Shown piece after piece: positions 28,301 to 44,200 of a DNA stretch of 64,000 bases (position 1 is the first letter of the stretch; each line of letters opens with the position of its first letter). Position numbers and translations under genes: made by a program. The notes under the pieces are model-generated. The model saw only the letters and a list, made by a program, of their open reading frames with translations. It was not told the origin of the DNA and did not search any database. Source of the DNA: Tachypleus tridentatus (Eukaryota; Arthropoda; Merostomata; Xiphosura; Limulidae); contig NC_134832.1 of NCBI RefSeq assembly GCF_004210375.1, forward strand, positions 155,493,592 through 155,557,591. Reading direction: 5' to 3'.

Positions 28301-31300
28301 GATATATTAAATAATGTATGAATACCTCACGAAAACCTCAGTCGATATATTAAATAATGTATGAATACACGAAAACCTCAGTCGATATATTAAATAATGT
28401 ATGAATACACGAAAACCTCAGTCGATATATTAAATAATGTATGAATACACGAAAACCTCAGTCGATATATTAAATAATGTATGAATACACGAAAACCTCA
28501 GTCGATATATTAAATAATGTATGAATACACGAAAACCTCAGTCGATATATTAAATAATGTATGAATACACGAAAACCTCAGTCGATATATTAAATAATGT
28601 ATGAATACACGAAAACCTCAGTCGATATATTAAATAATGTATGAATACACGAAAACCTCAGTCGATATATTAAATAATGTATGAATACCTCAGTCGATAT
28701 ATTAAATAATGTATGAATACACGAAAACCCTCAGTCGATATATTAAATAATGTATGAATACACGAAAACCTCAGTCGATATATTAAATAATGTATGAATA
28801 CACGAAAACCTCAGTCGATATATTAAATAATGTATGAATACACGAAAACCTCAGTCGATATATTAAATAATGTATGAATACACGAAAACCTCAGTCGATA
28901 TATTAAATAATGTATGAATACACGAAAACCTCAGTCGATATATTAAATAATGTATGAATACACGAAAACCTCAGTCGATATATTAAATAATGTATGAATA
29001 CACGAAAACCTCAGTCGATATATTAAATAATGTATGAATACACGAAAACCTCAGTCGATATATTAAATAATGTATGAATACACGAAAACCTCAGTCGATA
29101 TATTAAATAATGTATGAATACACGAAAACCTCAGTCGATATATTAAATAATGTATGAATACACGAAAACCTCAGTCGATATATTAAATAATGTATGAATA
29201 CACGAAAACCTCAGTCGATATATTAAATAATGTATGAATACACGAAAACCTCAGTCGATATATTAAATACTGTATGAATACACGAAAACCTCAGTCGATA
29301 TATTAAATAATGTAAAAAACACGAAAACCTCAGTCTATATATTAAATAATGTATGAATACACGAAAACCTCAGTCGATATATTAAATAATGTATGAATAC
29401 ACGAAAACCTCAGTCGATATATTAAATAATGTATGAATACACGAAAACCTCAGTCGATATATTAAATAATGTATGAATACACGAAAACCTCAGTCGATAT
29501 ATTAAATAATGTATGAATACACGAAAACCTCAGTCGATATATTAAATAATGTATGAATACACGAAAACCTCAGTCGATATATTAAATAATGTATGAATAC
29601 ACGAAAACCTCAGTCGATATATTAAATAATGTATGAATACACGAAAACCTCAGTCGATATATTAAATAATGTATGAATACACGAAAACCTCAGTCGATAT
29701 ATTAAATAATGTATGAATACACGAAAACCTCAGTCGATATATTAAATAATGTATGAATACACGAAAACCTCAGTCGATATATTAAATAATGTATGAATAC
29801 ACGAAAACCTCAGTCGAAAACCTCAGTCGATATATTAAATAATGTATGAATATATTAAATATGAATACACGAAAACCTCAGTCGATATATTAAATAATGT
29901 ATGAATACACGAAAACCTCAGTCGATATATTAAATAATGTATGAATACACGAAAACCTCAGTCGATATATTAAATAATGTATGAATACACCAAAACCTCA
30001 GTCGATATATTAAATAATGTATGAATACACGAAAACCTCAGTCGATATATTAAATAATGTATGAATACACGAAAACCTCAGTCGATATATTAAATAATGT
30101 ATGAATACACGAAAACCTCAGTCGATATATTAAATAATGTATGAATACACGAAAACCTCAGTCGATATATTAAATAATGTATGAATACACGAAAACCTCA
30201 GTCGATATATTAAATAATGTATGAATACACGAAAACCTCAGTCGATATATTAAATAATGTATGAATACACGAAAACCTCAGTCGATATATTAAATAATGT
30301 ATGAATACACGAAAACCTCAGTCGATATATTAAATAATGTATGAATACACGAAAACCTCAGTCGATATATTAAATAATGTATGAATACACGAAAACCTCA
30401 GTCGATATATTAAATAATGTATGAATACACGAAAACCTCAGTCGATATATTAAATAATGTATGAATACACGAAAACCTCAGTCGATATATTAAATAATGT
30501 ATGAATACACGAAAACCTCAGTCGATATATTAAATAATGTATGAATACACGAAAACCTCAGTCGATATATTAAATAATGTATGAATACACGAAAACCTCA
30601 GTCGATATATTAAATAATGTATGAATACACGAAAACCTCAGTCGATATATTAAATAATGTATGAATACACGAAAACCTCAGTCGATATATTAAATAATGT
30701 ATGAATACACGAAAACCTCAGTCGATATATTAAATAATGTATGAATACACGAAAACCTCAGTCGATATATTAAATAATGTATGAATACACGAAAACCTCA
30801 GTCGATATATTAAATAATGTATGAATACACGAAAACCTCAGTCGATATATTAAATAATGTATGAATACACGAAAACCTCAGTCGATATATTAAATAATGT
30901 ATGAATACACGAAAACCTCAGTCTACAGAAAACCTCAGTCGATATATTAAATAATGTATGAATACACGAAAACCTCAGTCGATATATTAAATAATGTATG
31001 AATACACGAAAACCTCAGTCGATATATTAAATAATGTATGAATACACGAAAACCTCAGTCGATATATTAAATAATGTATGAATACACGAAAACCTCAGTC
31101 GATATATTAAATAATGTATGAATACACGAAAACCTCAGTCGATATATTAAATAATGTATGAATACACGAAAACCTCAGTCGATATATTAAATAATGTATG
31201 AATACACGAAAACCTCAGTCGATATATTAAATAATGTATGAATACACGAAAACCTCAGTCGATATATTAAATAATGTATGAATACACGAAAACCTCAGTC

Positions 31301-34300
31301 GATATATTAAATAATGTATGAATACACGAAAACCTCAGTCGATATATTAAATAATGTATGAATACACGAAAACCTCAGTCGATATATTAAATAATGTATG
31401 AATACACGAAAACCTCAGTCGATATATTAAATAATGTATGAATACACGAAAACCTCAGTCGATATATTAAATAATGTATGAATACACGAAAACCTACACG
31501 AAAACCTCAGTCGATATATTAAATAATGTATGAATACACGAAAACCTCAGTCGATATATTAAATAATGTATGAATACACGAAAACCTCAGTCGATATATT
31601 AAATAATGTATGAATACACGAAAACCTCAGTCGATATATTAAATAATGTATGAATACACGAAAACCTCAGTCGATATATTAAATAATGTATGAATACACG
31701 AAAACCTCAGTCGATATATTAAATAATGTATGAATACACGAAAACCTCAGTCGATATATTAAATAATGTATGAATACACGAAAACCTCAGTCGATATATT
31801 AAATAATGTATGAATACACGAAAACCCTCAGTCGAAAACCTCATATATTAAATAATGTATGAATACACGAAAACCTCAGTCGATATATTAAATAATGTAT
31901 GAATACACGAAAACCTCAGTCGATATATTAAATAATGTATGAATACACGAAAACCTCAGTCGATATATTAAATAATGTATGAATACACGAAAACCTCAGT
32001 CGATATATTAAATAATGTATGAATACACGAAAACCTCAGTCGATATATTAAATAATGTATGAATACACGAAAACCTCAGTCGATATATTAAATAATGTAT
32101 GAATACACGAAAACCTCAGTCGATATATTAAATAATGTATGAATACACGAAAACCTCAGTCGATATATTAAATAATGTATGAATACACGAAAACCTCAGT
32201 CGATATATTAAATAATGTATGAATACACGAAAACCTCAGTCGATATATTAAATAATGTATGAATACACGAAAACCTCAGTCGATATATTAAATAATGTAT
32301 GAATACACGAAAACCTCAGTCGATATATTAAATAATGTATGAATACACGAAAACCTCAGTCGATATATTAAATAATGTATGAATACACGAAAACCTCAGT
32401 CGATATATTAAATAATGTATGAATACACGAAAACCTCAGTCGATATATTAAATAATGTATGAATACACGAAAACCTCAGTCGATATATTAAATAATGTAT
32501 GAATACACGAAAACCTCAGTCGATATATTAAATAATGTATGAATACACGAAAACCTCAGTCGATATATTAAATAATGTATGAATACACGAAAACCTCAGT
32601 CGATATATTAAATAATGTATGAATACACGAAAACCTCAGTCGATATATTAAATAATGTATGAATACACGAAAACCTCAGTCGATATATTAAATAATGTAT
32701 GAATACACGAAAACCTCAGTCGATATATTAAATAATGTATGAATACACGAAAACCTCAGTCGATATATTAAATAATGTATGAATACACGAAAACCTCAGT
32801 CGATATATTAAATAATGTATGAATACCTCAGTCGATATATTAAATAATGTATGAATACACGAAACCTCAGTCGATATATTAAATAATGTATGAATACACG
32901 AAAACCTCAGTCGATATATTAAATAATGTATGAATACACGAAAACCTCAGTCGATATATTAAATAATGTATGAATACACGAAAACCTCAGTCGATATATT
33001 AAATAATGTATGAATACACGAAAACCTCAGTCGATATATTAAATAATGTATGAATACACGAAAACCTCAGTCGATATATTAAATAATGTATGAATACACG
33101 AAAACCTCAGTCGATATATTAAATAATGTATGAATACACGAAAACCTCAGTCGATATATTAAATAATGTATGAATACACGAAAACCTCAGTCGATATATT
33201 AAATAATGTATGAATACACGAAAACCTCAGTCGATATATTAAATAATGTATGAATACACGAAAACCAGTCAGTCGATATATTAAATAATGTATGAATACA
33301 CGAAAACCTCAGTCGATATATTAAATAATGTATGAATACACGAAAACCTCAGTCGATATATTAAATAATGTATGAATACACGAAAACCTCAGTCGATATA
33401 TTAAATAATGTATGAATACACGAAAACCTCAGTCGATATATTAAATAATGTATGAATACACGAAAACCTCAGTCGATATATTAAATAATGTATGAATACA
33501 CGAAAACCTCAGTCGATATATTAAATAATGTATGAATACACGAAAACCTCAGTCGATATATTAAATAATGTATGAATACACGAAAACCTCAGTCGATATA
33601 TTAAATAATGTATGAATACACGAAAACCTCAGTCGATATATTAAATAATGTATGAATACACGAAAACCTCAGTCGATATATTAAATAATGTATGAATACA
33701 CGAAAACCTCAGTCGATATATTAAATAATGTATGAATACACGAAAACCTCAGTCGATATATTAAATAATGTATGAATACACGAAAACCTCAGTCGATATA
33801 TATATTAAATAATGTATGAATACACGAAAACCTCAGTCGATATATTAAATAATGTATGAATACACGAAAACCTCAGTCGATATATTAAATAATGTATGAA
33901 TACACCAAAACCTCAGTCGATATATTAAATAATGTATGAATACACGAAAACCTCAGTCGATATATTAAATAATGTATGAATACACGAATACAAAACCTCA
34001 GTCGATATATTAAATAATGTATGAATACACGAAAACCTCAGTCGATATATTAAATAATGTATGAATACACGAAAACCTCAGTCGATATATTAAATAATGT
34101 ATGAATACACGAAAACCTCAGTCGATATATTAAATAATGTATGAATACACGAAAACCTCAGTCGATATATTAAATAATGTATGAATACACGAAAACCTCA
34201 GTCGATATATTAAATAATGTATGAATACACGAAAACCTCAGTCGATATATTAAATAATGTATGAACGAATACAACCTCAGTCGATATATTAAATAATGTA

Positions 34301-37300
34301 TGAATACACGAAAACCTCAGTCGATATATTAAATAATGTATGAATACACGAAAACCTCAGTCGATATATTAAATAATGTATGAATACACGAAAACCTCAG
34401 TCGATATATTAAATAATGTATGAATACACGAAAACCTCAGTCGATATATTAAATAATGTATGAATACACGAAAACCTCAGTCGATATATTAAATAATGTA
34501 TGAATACACGAAAACCTCAGTCGATATATTAAATAATGTATGAATACACGAAAACCTCAGTCGATATATTAAATAATGTATGAATACACGAAAACCTCAG
34601 TCGATATATTAAATAATGTATGAATACACGAAAACCTCAGTCGATATATTAAATAATGTATGAATACACGAAAACCTCAGTCGATATATTAAATAATGTA
34701 TGAATACACGAAAACCTCAGTCGATATATTAAATAATGTATGAATACACGAAAACCTCAGTCGATATATTAAATAATGTATGAATACACGAAAACCTCAG
34801 TCGATATATTAAATAATGTATGAATACACGAAAACCTCAGTCGATATATTAAATAATGTATGAATACAAAACCTCAGTCGATATATTAAATAATGTATGA
34901 ATACACGAAAACCTCAGTCGATATATTAAATAATGTATGAATACACGAAAACCTCAGTCGATATATTAAATAATGTATGAATACACGAAAACCTCAGTCG
35001 ATATATTAAATAATGTATGAATACACGAAAACCTCAGTCGATATATTAAATAATGTATGAATACACGAAAACCTCAGTCGATATATTAAATAATGTATGA
35101 ATACACGAAAACCTCCTCAGTCGATATATTAAATAATGTATGAATACACGAAAACCTCAGTCGATATATTAAATAATGTATGAATACACGAAAACCTCAG
35201 TCGATATATTAAATAATGTATGAATACACGAAAACCTCAGTCGATATATTAAATAATGTATGAATACACGAAAACCTCAGTCGATATATTAAATAATGTA
35301 TGAATACACGAAAACCTCAGTCGATATATTAAATAATGTATGAATACACGAAAACCTCAGTCGATATATTAAATAATGTATGAATACACGAAAACCTCAG
35401 TCGATATATTAAATAATGTATGAATACACGAAAACCTCAGTCGATATATTAAATAATGTATGAATACACGAAAACCTCAGTCGATATATTAAATAATGTA
35501 TGAATACACGAAAACCTCAGTCGATATATTAAATAATGTATGAATACACGAAAACCTCAGTCGATATATTAAATAATGTATGAATACACGAAAACCTCAG
35601 TCGATATATTAAATAATGTATGAATACACGAAAAAGTCCTCAGTCGATATATTAAATAATGTATGAATACACGAAAACCTCAGTCGATATATTAAATAAT
35701 GTATGAATACACGAAAACCTCAGTCGATATATTAAATAATGTATGAATACACGAAAACCTCAGTCGATATATTAAATAATGTATGAATACACGAAAACCT
35801 CAGTCGATATATTAAATAATGTATGAATACACGAAAACCTCAGTCGATATATTAAATAATGTATGAATACACGAAAACCTCAGTCGATATATTAAATAAT
35901 GTATGAATACACGAAAACCTCAGTCGATATATTAAATAATGTATGAATACACGAAAACCTCAGTCGATATATTAAATAATGTATGAATACACGAAAACCT
36001 CAGTCGATATATTAAATAATGTATGAATACACGAAAACCTCAGTCGATATATTAAATAATGTATGAATACACGAAAACCTCAGTCGATATATTAAATAAT
36101 GTATGAATACACGAAAACCTCAGTCGATATATTAAATAATGTATGAATACACGAAAACCTCAGTCGATATATTAAATAATGTATGAATACACGAAAACCT
36201 CAGTCGATATATTAAATAATGTATGAATACACGAAAACCTCAGTCGATATATTAAATAATGTATGAATACACGAAAACCTCAGTCGATATATTAAATAAT
36301 GTATGAATACACGAAAACCTCAGTCGATATATTAAATAATGTATGAATACACGAAAACCTCAGTCGATATATTAAATAATGTATGAATACACGAAAACCT
36401 CAGTCGATATATTAAATAATGTATGAATACACGAAAACCTCAGTCGATATATTAAATAATGTATGAATACACGAAAACCTCAGTCGATATATTAAATAAT
36501 GTATGAATACACGAAAACCTCAGTCGATATATTAAATAATGTATGAATACACGAAAACCTCAGTCGATATATTAAATAATGTATGAATACACGAAAACCT
36601 CAGTCGATATATTAAATAATGTATGAATACACGAAAACCTCAGTCGATATATTAAATAATGTATGAATACACGAAAACCTCAGTCGATATATTAAATAAT
36701 GTATAAATACACGAAAACCTCAGTCGATATATTAAATAATGTATGAATACACGAAAACCTCACGATATATTAAATAATGTAAATACCTCAGTCGATATAT
36801 TAAATAAATGTATCGATATATTAAATAATGTATGAATACACGAAAACCTCAGTCGATATATTAAATAATGTATGAATACACGAAAACCTCAGTCGATATA
36901 TTAAATAATGTATGAATACACGAAAACCTCAGTCGATATATTAAATAATGTATGAATACACGAAAACCTCAGTCGATATATTAAATAATGTATGAATACA
37001 CGAAAACCTCAGTCGATATATTAAATAATGTATGAATACACGAAAACCTCAGTCGATATATTAAATAATGTATGAATACACGAAAACCTCAGTCGATATA
37101 TTAAATAATGTATGAATACACGAAAACCTCAGTCGATATATTAAATAATGTATGAATACACGAAAACCTCAGTCGATATATTAAATAATGTATGAATACA
37201 CGAAAACCTCAGTCGATATATTAAATAATGTATGAATACACGAAAACCTCAGTCGATATATTAAATAATGTATGAATACACGAAAACCTCAGTCGATATA

Positions 37301-39530
37301 TTAAATAATGTATGAATACACGAAAACCTCAGTCGATATATTAAATAATGTATGAATACACGAAAACCTCAGTCGATATATTAAATAATGTATGAATACA
37401 CGAAAACCTCAGTCGATATATTAAATAATGTATGAATACACGAAAACCTCAGTCGATATATTAAATAATGTATGAATACACGAAAACCTCAGTCGAAAAC
37501 CTCAGTCGATATATTAAATAATGTATGAATACACGAAAACCTCAGTCGATATATTAAATAATGTATGAATACACGAAAACCTCAGTCGATATATTAAATA
37601 ATGTATGAATACACGAAAACCTCAGTCGATATATTAAATAATGTATGAATACACGAAAACCTCAGTCGATATATTAAATAATGTATGAATACACGAAAAC
37701 CTCAGTCGATATATTAAATAATGTATGAATACACGAAAACCTCAGTCGATATATTAAATAATGTATGAATACACGAAAACCTCAGTCGATATATTAAATA
37801 ATGTATGAATACACGAAAACCTCAGTCGATATATTAAATAATGTATGAATACACGAAAACCTCAGTCGATATATTAAATAATGTATGAATACACGAAAAC
37901 CTCAGTCGATATATTAAATAATGTATGAATACACGAAAACCTCAGTCGATATATTAAATAATGTATGAATACACGAAAACCTCAGTCGATATATTAAATA
38001 ATGTATGAATACACGAAAACCTCAGTCGATATATTAAATAATGTATGAATACACGAAAACCTCAGTCGATATATTAAATAATGTATGAATACACGAAAAC
38101 CTCAGTCGATATATTAAATAATGTATGAATACACGAAAACCTCAGTCGATATATTAAATAATGTATGAATACACGAAAACCTCAGTCGATATATTAAATA
38201 ATGTATGAATACACGAAAACCTCAGTCGATATATTAAATAATGTATGAATACACGAAAACCTCAGTCGATATATTAAATAATGTATGAATACACGAAAAC
38301 CTCAGTCGATATATTAAATAATGTATGAATACACGAAAACCTCAGTCGATATATTAAATAATGTATGAATACACGAAAACCTCAGTCGATATATTAAATA
38401 ATGTATGAATACACGAAAACCTCAGTCGATATATTAAATAATGTATGAATACACGAAAACCTCAGTCGATATATTAAATAATGTATGAATACACGAAAAC
38501 CTCAGTCGATATATTAAATAATGTATGAATACACGAAAACCTCAGTCGATATATTAAATAATGTATGAATACACGAAAACCTCAGTCGATATATTAAATA
38601 ATGTATGAATACACGAAAACCTCAGTCGATATATTAAATAATGTATGAATACACGAAAACCTCAGTCGATATATTAAATAATGTATGAATACACGAAAAC
38701 CTCAGTCGATATATTAAATAATGTATGAATACACGAAAACCTCAGTCGATATATTAAATAATGTATGAATACACGAAAACCTCAGTCGATATATTAAATA
38801 ATGTATGAATACACGAAAACCTCAGTCGATATATTAAATAATGTATGAATACACGAAAACCTCAGTCGATATATTAAATAATGTATGAATACACGAAAAC
38901 CTCAGTCGTATGAATATATTAAATAATGTATGAATACACGAAAACCTCAGTCGATATATTAAATAATGTATGAATACACGAAAACCTCAGTCGATATATT
39001 AAATAATGTATGAATACACGAAAACCTCAGTCGATATATTAAATAATGTATGAATACACGAAAACCTCAGTCGATATATTAAATAATGTATGAATACACG
39101 AAAACCTCAGTCGATATATTAAATAATGTATGAATACACGAAAACCTCAGTCGATATATTAAATAATGTATGAATACACGAAAACCTCAGTCGATATATT
39201 AAATAATGTATGAATACACGAAAACCTCAGTCGATATATTAAATAATGTATGAATACACGAAAACCTCAGTCGATATATTAAATAATGTATGAATACACG
39301 AAAACCTCAGTCGATATATTAAATAATGTATGAATACACGAAAACCTCAGTCGATATATTAAATAATGTATGAATACACGAAAACCTCAGTCGATATATT
39401 AAATAATGTATGAATACACGAAAACCTCAGTCGATGTATTAAATAATGTATGAATACACGAAAACCTCAGTCGATATATTAAATAATGTATGAATATGAA
39501 TACACGAAAACCTCAGTCTATATATTAAAT
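10360..39530. repeat. Satellite array, 40-bp monomer, about 730 copies
   Basis: About 29 kb of head-to-tail 40-bp units, each containing TATTAAATAATGTATGAA followed by ACACGAAAACCTCAG. Almost all monomers are identical. Exceptions are scattered single changes (for example ACACCAAAACC near 11002, 18754, 28007, 29993 and 33903) and length variants where part of a unit is lost or repeated. The array starts at the 500-N gap, so its left edge and true size are unknown. There are stops in all frames and no spacers. At 75 percent AT or so it looks like heterochromatic satellite DNA, but a centromeric role cannot be inferred from sequence alone. Confidence 0.97.
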
Positions 39531-39790
39531 AATGTATGAAAATACTATATATTAAATAATGTGTGAAATAAAAAATCTGAGTTTATATATTAAATAATGC
39601 TCAGTCTATATGTTAAATAATGCGTAAATATAATAAACATCTTAGTCTATATATTAAATAATGCGTAAATATAATAAACATCTGAGTCTAGATATTAAAT
39701 AATGCGTAAATATAATAAACATCTAAGTCTATATATTAAATAATGCGTAAATATAATAAACATCTGATTTTATATATTAAGGTGTATGTG
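39531..39790. repeat. Degenerate edge of the satellite, 41-bp variant units
   Basis: Diverged relatives of the 40-bp monomer. They keep TATATATTAAATAATG but have GCGTAAATATAATAAACATC in place of the usual second half, with a 41-bp spacing. Similarity fades towards 39790. Satellite edges commonly hold old variants because they escape homogenisation. Confidence 0.88.
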
Positions 39791-39850
39791 AATACACTGA
39801 TAAATATCAGTATATTAAAGAATATTGTGGATACATTAAACTATCTGAGT

Positions 39851-40308
39851 CAATACACTAAAGAATGTGTTACAAGAATATAGGTCAATGTTCTAAAGAA
39901 TGTGTTACAAGAATATGGGTCGATGTTCTAAAGAATGTGTTACAAGAATATGGGTCGATGTTATAAAGAATGTGTTACCAGAATATAGGTCAATGTTCTA
40001 AAGAATGTGTTACAAGAATATGGGCCAATGTTCTAAAGAATGTGTTACAAGAATATGGGTCAATGTTCTAAAGAATGTGTTACAAGAATAAGGGTCAATG
40101 TTCTAAAGAATGTGTTACAAGAATATGGGTCAATGTTCTAAAGAAGTGTTACAAGAATAAGGGTCAATGTTCTAAAGAATGTGTTACAAGAATAAGGGTC
40201 AATGTTCTAAAGAATGTGTTACAAGAATATGGGTCAATGTTCTAAAGAATGTGTTACAAGAATGTGGGTCAATGTTCTAAAGAATGTGTTACAAGAATAT
40301 GGGTCAAT
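39851..40308. repeat. 35-bp minisatellite, about 13 copies
   Basis: Units contain AATGTTCTAAAGAATGTGTT and ACAAGAATATGGGTC with a few substitutions (ATAGGTC, AAGGGTC) and one single-base deletion. It follows the satellite edge directly. No coding potential. Confidence 0.92.
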
Positions 40309-40944
40309 AACTAACGGATACACCGACTGACCGTGCTAGAGGTTGTGGTTCAACGTACCACAGAACCAAACCAGGTCGTACCTGTAAAGTAAGGTTTTAC
40401 AGAAAGCGTTTCTTTCTTTTCATGACACTAACTTCACTTCTACGTCAGGTTTTAATTCACTGTTAACTGTGATTCTAACCACTCGATACTGAAGATAATG
40501 TTATAATTACTTCAACAGGCAGCTGCAGTCCAGTTAGGTTGTTAACCCTAATGTGTCTAATCTACCTAAGGTTCAACTGAAACACATTGCTATTAGAATA
40601 TAGGAATCGACCGAACTACAGTTATTGAAAGAGTTACGTTAATACATTAGAATAATGAAATTACACTCATTTCAGTAGGCAAGAAATAACATCAGTTACG
40701 ACATACGTACACACACGCACAAACCGTTTGTACAATAATGACCACTTGACCGGAGTAGATTTTATAAGGACATCTGTTGTCTTGAAATGTTGTTCATAGA
40801 GGTTAATAGCAGACGCAGATAAGGACTATACCAAGGACTGCAGTCCAAACTTCATAATTAAAGCTGTTACGTAAGAGCAATGTTACGTCTGGAGTGATAA
40901 CTCTTTTGAAGTAACAGTGGTAAATAATCACTGAAGAAGTTCAT
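40309..40944. other. Unique-looking DNA, nothing recognised
   Basis: About 0.6 kb without tandem structure. I looked here for an extracellular exon of the guanylyl cyclase ending in phase 1 and found none that is convincing. One open stretch near 40315-40388 ends at a possible donor GTAAGG but has no acceptor. Confidence 0.4.
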
Positions 40945-41180
40945 TACATAAAAACTATGTCGTTCGAAGTTCCAGTGTTATAATACAACATAACGTGGTA
41001 TAAAAGCGATGTCGTACGTTGTTCCACTGTATTAATACAACATAACGTGGTGTGAAAAAAATTCTTTCGAAGTTCCAGTGTGAAAGCTATGTCGTTGCAT
41101 GTTCCGGTGTTGTAACACAACATACGTGTAAACGTGTAATATATGGTGCTACTGGAACATACAACATATTGAAGTAACAC
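40945..41180. repeat. Irregular tandem repeat, unit about 58 bp
   Basis: Four diverged copies sharing GTTCCAGTGT, ATACAACATAACGTGG and TATGTCGT. A 78-codon minus-strand open frame across it only reflects the repeat. Confidence 0.75.
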
Positions 41181-41274
41181 GATATTACGTTGGCTTCAGT
41201 TTACTCACATCAAGAGAACAGTTAACGTACATTCACGTGTCCACACACACATCCATGCTGACCTGGTAAACATT

Positions 41275-44200
41275 CTTTCCATTGAACGTTAACACACTTA
41301 AACTACATATTCATCACATTTAACGTTATCGCATACAAATTAAACAATCCTTTCATTGAACGTTAACACACGTACAAATTAAACAATCCTTTCATTGAAC
41401 GTTAACACACATACAAATTAAACAATCCTTTCATTGAACGTTATCGCATACAAATTAAACAATCCTTTCATTAAACGTTAACACATACAAATTAAACAAT
41501 CCTTTCATTGAACGTTAACACACATACAAATTAAACAATCCTTTCATTGAACGTTAACACATACAAATTAAACAATCCTTTCATTGAACGTTAACACACA
41601 TACAAATTAAACAATCCTTTCATTGAACGTTGACACATACAAATTAAACAATCCTTCCATTGAACGTTAACACACATACAAATTAAACAATCCTTTTATT
41701 GAACGTTAACACACATACAAATTAAACAATCCTTTCATTGAACGTTAACACACGTACAAATTAAACAATCCTTTCATTGAAAATTAACACTCGTACAAAT
41801 TAAACAATCCTTTCATTAAACGTTAACACATACAAATTAAACAATCCTTTCATTAAACGTTAACACACGTACAAATTAAACAATCCTTTCATTGAACGTT
41901 AACACACATGCAAATTAAACAATCCTTTCATTGAACGTTAACACACATACAAATTAAACAATCCTTTCATTAAACGTTAACACATACAAATTAAACAATC
42001 CTTTCATTGAACGTTAACACACGTACAAATTAAACAATCCTTTCATTGAACGTTAACACACATACAAATTAAACAATTCGTTCATTGAACGTTAACACAC
42101 GTACAAATTAAACAATCCTTTCATTGAACGTTAACACACGTACAAATTAAACAATCCTTTCATTGAACGTTAACACACATACAAATTAAACAATTCGTTC
42201 ATTGAACGTTAACACACGTACAAATTAAACAATCCTTTCATTGAACGTTAACACACGTACAAATTAAACAATCCTTCCATTGAACGTTAACACATACAAA
42301 TTAAACAATCCTTTCATTGAACGTTAACACACATACAAATTAAACAATCCTTTCATTGAACGTTGACACATACAAATTAAACAATCCTTCCATTGAACGT
42401 TAACACACATACAAATTAAACAATCCTTTTATTGAACGTTAACACACGTACAAATTAAACAATCCTTTCATTGAACGTTAACACTCGTACAAATTAAACA
42501 ATCCTTTCATTAAACGTTAACACATACAAATTAAACAATCCTTTCATTGAACGTTGACACATACAAACTAAACAATCCTTCCATTGAACGTTAACACACA
42601 TACAAATTAAACAATCCTTTTATTGAACGTTAACACACATACAAATTAAACAATCCTTTCATTGAACGTTATCGCATACAAATTAAACAATCCTTTCATT
42701 AAACGTTAACACATACAAATTAAACAATCCTTTCATTGAACGTTAACACACATACAAATTAAACAATCCTTTCATTGAACGTTAACACATACAAATTAAA
42801 CAATCCTTTCATTGAACGTTAACACACATACAAATTAAACAATCCTTTCATTGAACGTTGACACATACAAATTAAACAATCCTTCCATTGAACGTTAACA
42901 CACATACAAATTAAACAATCCTTTTATTGAACGTTAACACACATACAAATTAAACAATCCTTTCATTGAACGTTAACACACGTACAAATTAAACAATCCT
43001 TTCATTGAAAATTAACACTCGTACAAATTAAACAATCCTTTCATTAAACGTTAACACATACAAATTAAACAATCCTTTCATTAAACGTTAACACACGTAC
43101 AAATTAAACAATCCTTTCATTGAACGTTAACACACATGCAAATTAAACAATCCTTTCATTGAACGTTAACACACATACAAATTAAACAATCCTTTCATTA
43201 AACGTTAACACATACAAATTAAACAATCCTTTCATTGAACGTTAACACACGTACAAATTAAACAATCCTTTCATTGAACGTTAACACACATACAAATTAA
43301 ACAATTCGTTCATTGAACGTTAACACACGTACAAATTAAACAATCCTTTCATTGAACGTTAACACACGTACAAATTAAACAATCCTTTCATTGAACGTTA
43401 ACACACATACAAATTAAACAATTCGTTCATTGAACGTTAACACACGTACAAATTAAACAATCCTTTCATTGAACGTTAACACACGTACAAATTAAACAAT
43501 CCTTCCATTGAACGTTAACACATACAAATTAAACAATCCTTTCATTGAACGTTAACACACATACAAATTAAACAATCCTTTCATTGAACGTTGACACATA
43601 CAAATTAAACAATCCTTCCATTGAACGTTAACACACATACAAATTAAACAATCCTTTTATTGAACGTTAACACACGTACAAATTAAACAATCCTTTCATT
43701 GAACGTTAACACTCGTACAAATTAAACAATCCTTTCATTAAACGTTAACACATACAAATTAAACAATCCTTTCATTAAACGTTAACACACGTCAAATTAA
43801 ACAATTCTTTCGTTGATCGTTAACACACGTACAAATTAAACAATCCTTTCATTGAACGTTAACACTCGTACAAATTAAACAATCCTTTCATTAAACGTTA
43901 ACACATACAAATTAAACAATCCTTTCATTAAACGTTAACACACGTACAAATTAAACAATCCTTTCATTGAACGTTAACACACATACAAATTAAACAATCC
44001 TTTCATTGAACGTTAACACACATACAAATTAAACAATCCTTTCATTGAACGTTGACACATACAAACTAAACAATCCTTCCATTGAACGTTAACACACATA
44101 CAAATTAAACAATCCTTTTATTGAACGTTAACACACATACAAATTAAACAATCCTTTCATTGAACGTTAACACACGTACAAATTAAACAATCCTTTCATT

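Noticed and set aside
10360-39530. CRISPR-like array of short direct repeats
   Set aside because: Units are contiguous with no variable spacers, there are no cas genes, and the context is a eukaryotic intron-rich genome.
40315-40388. Possible extracellular exon of the cyclase ending at GTAAGG
   Set aside because: No acceptor, the frame is closed just upstream, and the peptide is unlike receptor cyclase ectodomains.
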